Shown: positions 58,350-64,000 of the stretch, one piece after another | Numbering within the stretch: the first letter of the stretch is position 1 | How the letters are laid out: each line of letters starts with the position of its first letter | Assembly: GCA_028554795.2 (NCBI GenBank) | Contig: CM068827.1 | Span: 141,633,251-141,697,250 of the forward strand | Reading direction: 5' to 3' | DNA from: Sinohyriopsis cumingii | Lineage: Eukaryota > Mollusca > Bivalvia > Unionida > Unionidae | Length of the DNA: 64,000 bases | Translations under genes and position numbers: made by a program | Notes under the pieces: generated by a model | The model's database searches: none | What the model was told of the DNA's origin: nothing | What the model saw: the letters and a program-made list of their open reading frames with translations, nothing else

Positions 58350-61300
58350 GGACATGCTTTGTCATCATGCTCCAATGATGTTTAGAGAAATGCCCCATTT
58401 TTCTTCGTTTTAAATAGGGATTTTTTTGTGTGCATGTACATACCTATATGCATACATTTTCCTTGGACCAACCATTAGGGTGTACAAATAGCAATCAAGT
58501 TCTTACGAAACATTTATTTGTTTTCAAAATTACTTTTTTCATGTAGCAAGAAATGGTTTAAAAGATGCAACTGTTTGAATTAAATGTCATACTTCCTTTG
58601 TTCAGCTATATTTCTATACACTTTACAATTTGACTTATTAAGTATCTCAATTAATACAGAAAAATACTGGCTTCACAAACTTCCACTGAAATAGACATGG
58701 CACTCAAAGGGTATGAAATATTATTGTATTCAAGCACAAATTGAATTATACAGTATATGATTGCTGAATGAATCAATTCATTTCTAATTATACAAACATC
58801 TAACAGACCACACAATGGCACTGAATTGTTTGAATAGTAATCTTGTACATTGTGAGATGCCATATATTTTGTTGGTGACGATTACATGTCAACTTCTATA
58901 CAATGTTTGAGTATCTCTTGCTTCCATATCCCTCCCATTTGTTGTCAGAAAGGGATTCATTGAATAATTTTTTTTAAGTTAATCTAGGTAATTGGACCTA
59001 ATAACCTCTTTATATTGTAAGAATTTTAAATTTAAGGGAAAGTGCGGATATATATTAACTGTTGATTTAAATACATTAATAAAATTTTGTTGGCCTTTGA
59101 ATAGTAACAGAAATATTGTTACAACAAACATGCTGTTTTACCATGCTATTTTTTTGAATGACCACGGCTGTTAGTCTGTCAGTTCCTCTGTGATTTCTAT
59201 TCTTAATTTATTTAATTTAATGCTTTTTCTTTTATTTTTTTTTCAAGGACAGTGTCCAATACAAACATATTCCTTCTGTGGATGAGTGTTCCAAGCTGAT
59301 TTAAACATTGTTACTTCCCCTGCATTCTTCTTTTCATTTTTGTCAACATTGCCATGTCATTGGCAGCTGTGGTGCATTCTAGTGGATAAATTGTACAATA
59401 ATTGTATGCTTATTTCTTTCAAATCTGTGACAGCACCAAATAACTTATCATATTTTACATTTATTGTACAGATAAGGTTATTTCGTGTTGTCACAGATTT
59501 TCTCATATTTTATTGATAAAACATTAGACTCCTGTGATGGAGCCTGCGAAAATATGAGAAACAACTATATGACATTTTGCTTTTCAGAGTTCAACATTGT
59601 ACATTCAGTATCATTTCTTGTGAAGTTTTTGTGCCTCTATTACCTTATTTAATTCCAAATGTGTCTTTTTTTCCCATTCTGTCATTACTTCATAGAACCA
59701 TTGTGACACATGTATTAAATGTTACGTTTGCTCATGTTTCACAGTGAACTTTTATTGAGCTTGTCAAATTCTTATGCCAAGTTATGGATGCCATTGTTTG
59801 TTATCTGTTCCCCAGGACATCAATATTTTTATTACATACCCGTTTAATCTTACATGGCTGATCTGATAAAAAAAATGCCAACTCGTTTGTTACAAATTTT
59901 AAGAAATGTAGTGATATTGGGTGAAAACGGACACTTTTGCTGATGGTTATAATGAGTTTGCTATTTGTCACAAGGCTACAACATTTTGTCTTCTGAGTTT
60001 TCTAACATTACCAGTTGCAAAGTGTTGAATTGTCAGTGCAAAGGCCTAAAAACAAACAGAATTTTGAAACCAAAGAACAGAGATTTCTCAATAGGGCACC
60101 TGTTGATATCATTCCCAGCTGCAACACTGATAACACAAAGAAGGGACATTTCACAATGTAAATCATATAAAATACCAACATTACCCAGAAAGCCATTTTA
60201 ACTTCATTCTATGAAAATATGATATTCAGAAAAAAACATTTCTTCAGGGAGTAGAGTTGGTTGCAGATATAAGTGGGAGAGCATTCAATTTGTCTACTGA
60301 GGATTCAGATTGATTTAGTAAATCAGAGGATAAATTTTTATTATTATTTGCAGTATGAAGGTCAACACATTATACAGAGCAGCAGGTCAGTTGAATTTGA
60401 CTGAAAGTTAAAAGAATTACCGGTACATCTTGTTTCAGACTGTTGATAAGACATTTTCATCACTGGGACACAACCAAGGAATTGTATTTTATATTTACAT
60501 TTGAAACATTTTATGACATTTCAAGTAAAAAATAAAAAGGAAACAATATCATTTAGAATTTTCCTGTCCCAATATTTCCAGAAGATTATAATAATACAAA
60601 TCAAGACTAATCAGCATGTTGGAAAGTGATTGAATTGTCGCATGGTTTGAGGTTTGGGAGCAAACTAAATATGCGTAAATTATCACCCTAAAGTTAAATG
60701 TATGTATAATTTCTTGTAACAAAAATGCTAAAAAATAAAGTTTGGAAGTATATGTACTGTACATTAATTTGCTTTTTGTATACTTGTAATTGATTGTATT
60801 TAATTACTTCACTACATTAAAATCACACTGAAATTTGCTTGGAAGTGGAGTGTATAGCCAGTAAGCATGATGTAAGAAAAAGGTTTAGATCCACTTGGCA
60901 GTTTAAATCCCCTCATATGTCCCATATAAAATTTTTACAAATCCAGAGTGAAAAGGTAAGTCACTGCACTGTATCTGTCGGGGCCTAGCCCCGGTTACAT
61001 ATGGGCCTATGTCTTTATGAGTGGTTTTTATTTGGTTTGTTTTACATTATCTGTCATAAACCTCCGAATGTCTTAAGTCATTTTTTGTAAAGGATACTAA
61101 AAAAATCTGAAAATAATGTATGAATAAAAAGGGGATATGTGATAAATACAAAACTACGTAATTGCTTTGTTCTGAGTGAGAATGAGTTTAATACAGCGTA
61201 GGAGCATGCATCTTGGCCTGATGGCCTTGATTTATTTCTATATCTTATTAAACTTGTTCTTTCAACCTACTCAGAACAAAGCACATATAGTTTTATCTAC

Positions 61301-61930
61301 AAGTATTACAGGTGTGTGATTCATATACATTTGCACTCTAATAAAGTCACAATGAACACATTACCATCAGTAATATTTTAGACAAGCTGAATCAGTATAC
61401 AAGCTATTGGTTCCATTAAGGACGGCACTATTTTGTGACTACTTGCAGTCTCCCTGGCAACATTTCATTTAGTACTTTTATATCCTTTCATTGGTCTGAT
61501 ACAATTTATTCACCGTAAAACTGTCGTTTTAGTACTGAAAACTTGATAGTCGAGTTGACATGAGTTTGAGTCAGAGAGTGGTTGCAGAGTAAAAATCACA
61601 TGTACAAATGTTTTATATACTGAAATATGCAGAACTTTATTCATATACTGAAACCAGCATAAGAGTTGTGGCAGACAGAGGTTTGCCTGTTTGCCACATC
61701 AGATTTGTTAATGGATCCAGTTTGCCAAATTTGATTGGTCCATTGCTGTCATGTGGTTAGAAACCAAAGGGTGACTGACAATACTTGTAAAATAACTGTT
61801 GAGAGTGGTCAAATTCAGTACTTAAAACATGTCTTATAAACTGTATAATCATCATTAATGAATTATTTTAGTCCCATTTTAGGTAATGAAATTATTGAGA
61901 ACTTTCCAGTAAATAAATAGAAATTGCTTC
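58350..61930. other. Intronic, no gene recognised
   Basis: About 3.6 kb of AT-rich sequence. Open frames here lack domain motifs. A (AAT)n run lies at 61934-61964. Confidence 0.4.
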
Positions 61931-61931
61931 C

Positions 61932-61963
<32 letters not shown>

Positions 61964-62807
61964 CATGCTATAAATGATAACAGATCTGCCAGCAAGTTAA
62001 TAATAATACTTGTAATCATTTGGATATTTATATCATAAATTAATGAAAAATTAATAAAAGAAGCAATATTTGGATAATTTGAATGTCAGTATTTTTAACT
62101 GTCATGCAGATGCGGACAGTCTGGTAATTATTTAGCTTCACACTCTATAGGAAATGCTTGAGTTTGTCAATTTGCCTTCCAGATTTTCTTCTCACCACAT
62201 TAGTAATTTAGGTTAAACAGAATAAAAAGCAATTTTACAACTCTTGTCTGTTAGGGTCACTCTATGATTTTCAATCATTATTTCACTTTTTTCAAACACT
62301 GGGAAGACTTTTTTTTGTTCTGAAACATTTTACTGAAATGAGTTCATAACAAGCCATAGAAAATTAACTTCGATCTCCGTTTTTACTATACTAGAGTGCT
62401 GACAAAATGTGTTTCCATGCTGGGGTCACATATGTAGGTTTGAACCACGTGAATAGCTTGTACTGATGAAATCTTTCTATCGTCCTCCTTGAATTACATT
62501 TTTGTTGACTTTACTCTTTAAGTGGGATTTCTTTAATCATCTCACTGTAGCAGGCAGGAAGTACAGTTTTTTTTAAACCACTGTAAGCATATTTTTGTTC
62601 TTTATCTTCCTTTAGGGTGATTAGTTAGTCCATAAAATCAATTACGTATGAACATGCAAACTTTAAAAGTTGCAAATCCATGGATTCAGCTAACAACATT
62701 TAGGGCATTTATTTTATTAGCACAAAAATTGACAGGAAAACAAATGAAACTACAGTACATGCACATCAGTTTTTCTGACACCGCTGTATTTACAGTCACG
62801 AAGTTGA

Positions 62808-63024
62808 TGGATGTATGCTTGCTTATAAGATGAGTCCAGCTGCAAACTGGACAAATCCAGATCTGCCATCATACATTATGCTGGCAGATCAGGGTCTGTG
62901 CAGTTTATAAGGAGTAATTAGTAGAACAAACAACATAGACATTGATTTGTAGGCACATTATGGTACGGCAGATCAGGATCTATGTTGTTTGCAGTTTGAC
63001 TTGACGTATAAGCAAGTATATGCT
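62808..63024 (+). mobile_element. Double-hairpin MITE, full copy 9
   Basis: GCTTGCTTATAAGATGAGTC at left and CTTGACGTATAAGCAAGTAT at right. Hairpin 1 pairs CAAATCCAGATCTGCC with GGCAGATCAGGGTCTG. Hairpin 2 pairs ACAAACAACATAGACATTGA with CAGATCAGGATCTATGTTGT. The element ends about 215 bp before NAMPT exon 3. Confidence 0.82.
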
Positions 63025-63240
63025 CCTTTTTACATTTCAGTGATTACGTTAAGATTTTGCATTAAGTCTGCTATACAGATTTATAGCCACAGTTATCTAC
63101 TGTTAAGGTCACAGTAATCAATTTTTCATGCACTAGTGGCTATGAAAGTTTTTGGGGATTATGGCCACAGTGGAGCAGGGGAGACAACATTATGCAGAAT
63201 TCGTGCCTTTTTTCATTGCATTTTATACTTTTTTTTCCAG

Positions 63241-63369
63241 CATCACAAAGGTTACTTGCCCTTGAGGATAAAGTCTGTTCCAGAGGGATCGTTTGTTCCT
63301 TTCAAGAATGTTTTGTTCACAGTTGAGAACACAGATCCAAGGTGTTTTTGGCTAACTAACTATTTTGAG
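63241..63369 (+). CDS. NAMPT: NAMPT coding exon 3
   Basis: Encodes 43 residues, phase 0 at both ends: HHKGYLPLRIKSVPEGSFVP to [18 protein letters not shown]. Corresponds to the human segment KYDGHLPIEIKAVPEG through [20 protein letters not shown]. The acceptor is the T-tract ending TTTTTTCCAG and the donor GTAAAA. The catalytic centre (the phosphoribosyl and His-phosphorylation residues) lies in later exons beyond the window. Confidence 0.94.
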
Positions 63370-64000
63370 GTAAAAAAAATTTTTACTTGGTACTCAACAT
63401 AGCATTTTTCAACTTGACCGAAAATTCCTATGCTGTAGATATTTAACATTTGTCTCCATTTTTTTATAGATGCTCATTTCTGTCTGCAATCATATTTTTT
63501 CACTCTTCAGATATTTCTGAATTTTGGAATTAACTGACCAATCCTTAAGTTAAGTATTCATTGAAACTTTGTTAATCTTGACACATAAGTTCCCACTGTA
63601 TTCTGTGATATATGTGAGACATCTAGGCAAGCATATAACTTCAGACATCAATAAACAAGACTGGATTCTAGAAAAATGCTGATTAAATAGAAGATTTCGC
63701 TGTACAAGTCTGTAAAAGTGTGGAAAGGCCTGATTGCACTTATTTTGAACATACATTTATTTTTATGTATGTTTGTCTAAAACAGGTTTTGTTATATTTT
63801 ATACTATGTGAGGGGGAAAATTTTCAGCACCTTGTGACTCACTCCCCCCAGCAAAATCAGGTGACTGAGTAACACCATGTTGGAAATTCCAACAGGATTG
63901 ATTGATGTTTTTGAAGGTATTTTATTTTCCAGCAGGTTTATTCAAGAGTCGGTGCCTTCTGGAGTTAAGTTTTAAGTTCATTTTAATTTTTTATATATTG
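63370..64000 (+). other. NAMPT: Start of NAMPT intron 3
   Basis: Donor GTAAAAAAAA at 63370. No further exon is recognisable before the window ends. The next expected peptide (around TILVQSWYP in the human enzyme) is not found here. Confidence 0.75.

Overview
This window is animal nuclear DNA: AT-rich, with spliced exons in GT-AG introns, no bacterial-style gene packing, and abundant tRNA-derived SINEs, LINEs, MITEs, minisatellites and (TA)n/(CA)n tracts. The repeat texture resembles a lophotrochozoan, most likely a mollusc, but that placement is an inference. Two genes are supported. The first is the 3'-terminal coding exon of an unidentified gene (7163-7674, +), followed by about 5 kb of probable 3' UTR ending near a strong AATAAA signal at 12663. 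The second is the 5' part of a nicotinamide phosphoribosyltransferase gene (NAMPT, +). Three phase-0 coding exons are visible (28314-28370, 41814-42044, 63241-63369), giving about 139 of roughly 490 residues, separated by introns of 13.4 and 21.2 kb. The gene runs out of the window on the right.

Layout. 1-7162 is probably intron of the upstream gene and holds a SINE, several MITEs and two minisatellites. 7163-12690 is the terminal exon with its long 3' UTR. 12.7-28.2 kb is intergenic. It contains a 62-bp minisatellite, then a more CpG-containing block (about 15.3-22.4 kb) of broken minus-strand coding fragments that looks like a decayed virus-like or large DNA transposon insertion, a LINE fragment, and copies of an 0.8-1 kb repeat. 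28.2-28.6 kb is the NAMPT promoter, first exon and start of intron 1, with two perfect TGACGTCA sites. Everything else to the right is NAMPT intron. It is filled with minisatellites, three SINE families, a nearly complete but mutated LINE (47.9-52.5 kb, minus) whose ORF1 shows an SGNH esterase and zinc-knuckle-like cysteines, and dispersed repeats.

The most unusual structure is a dispersed element of about 210 bp, present at least nine times. Each full copy has outer inverted termini, flanking TA in the best copies, and two separate tandem palindromes inside, so a single strand could fold as two hairpins on a common stem. Several minisatellites appear to have grown inside mobile elements. Two minisatellites with unit lengths not divisible by 3 (22 and 34 bp) stay open in all three forward frames and produce long ORFs that are not genes.
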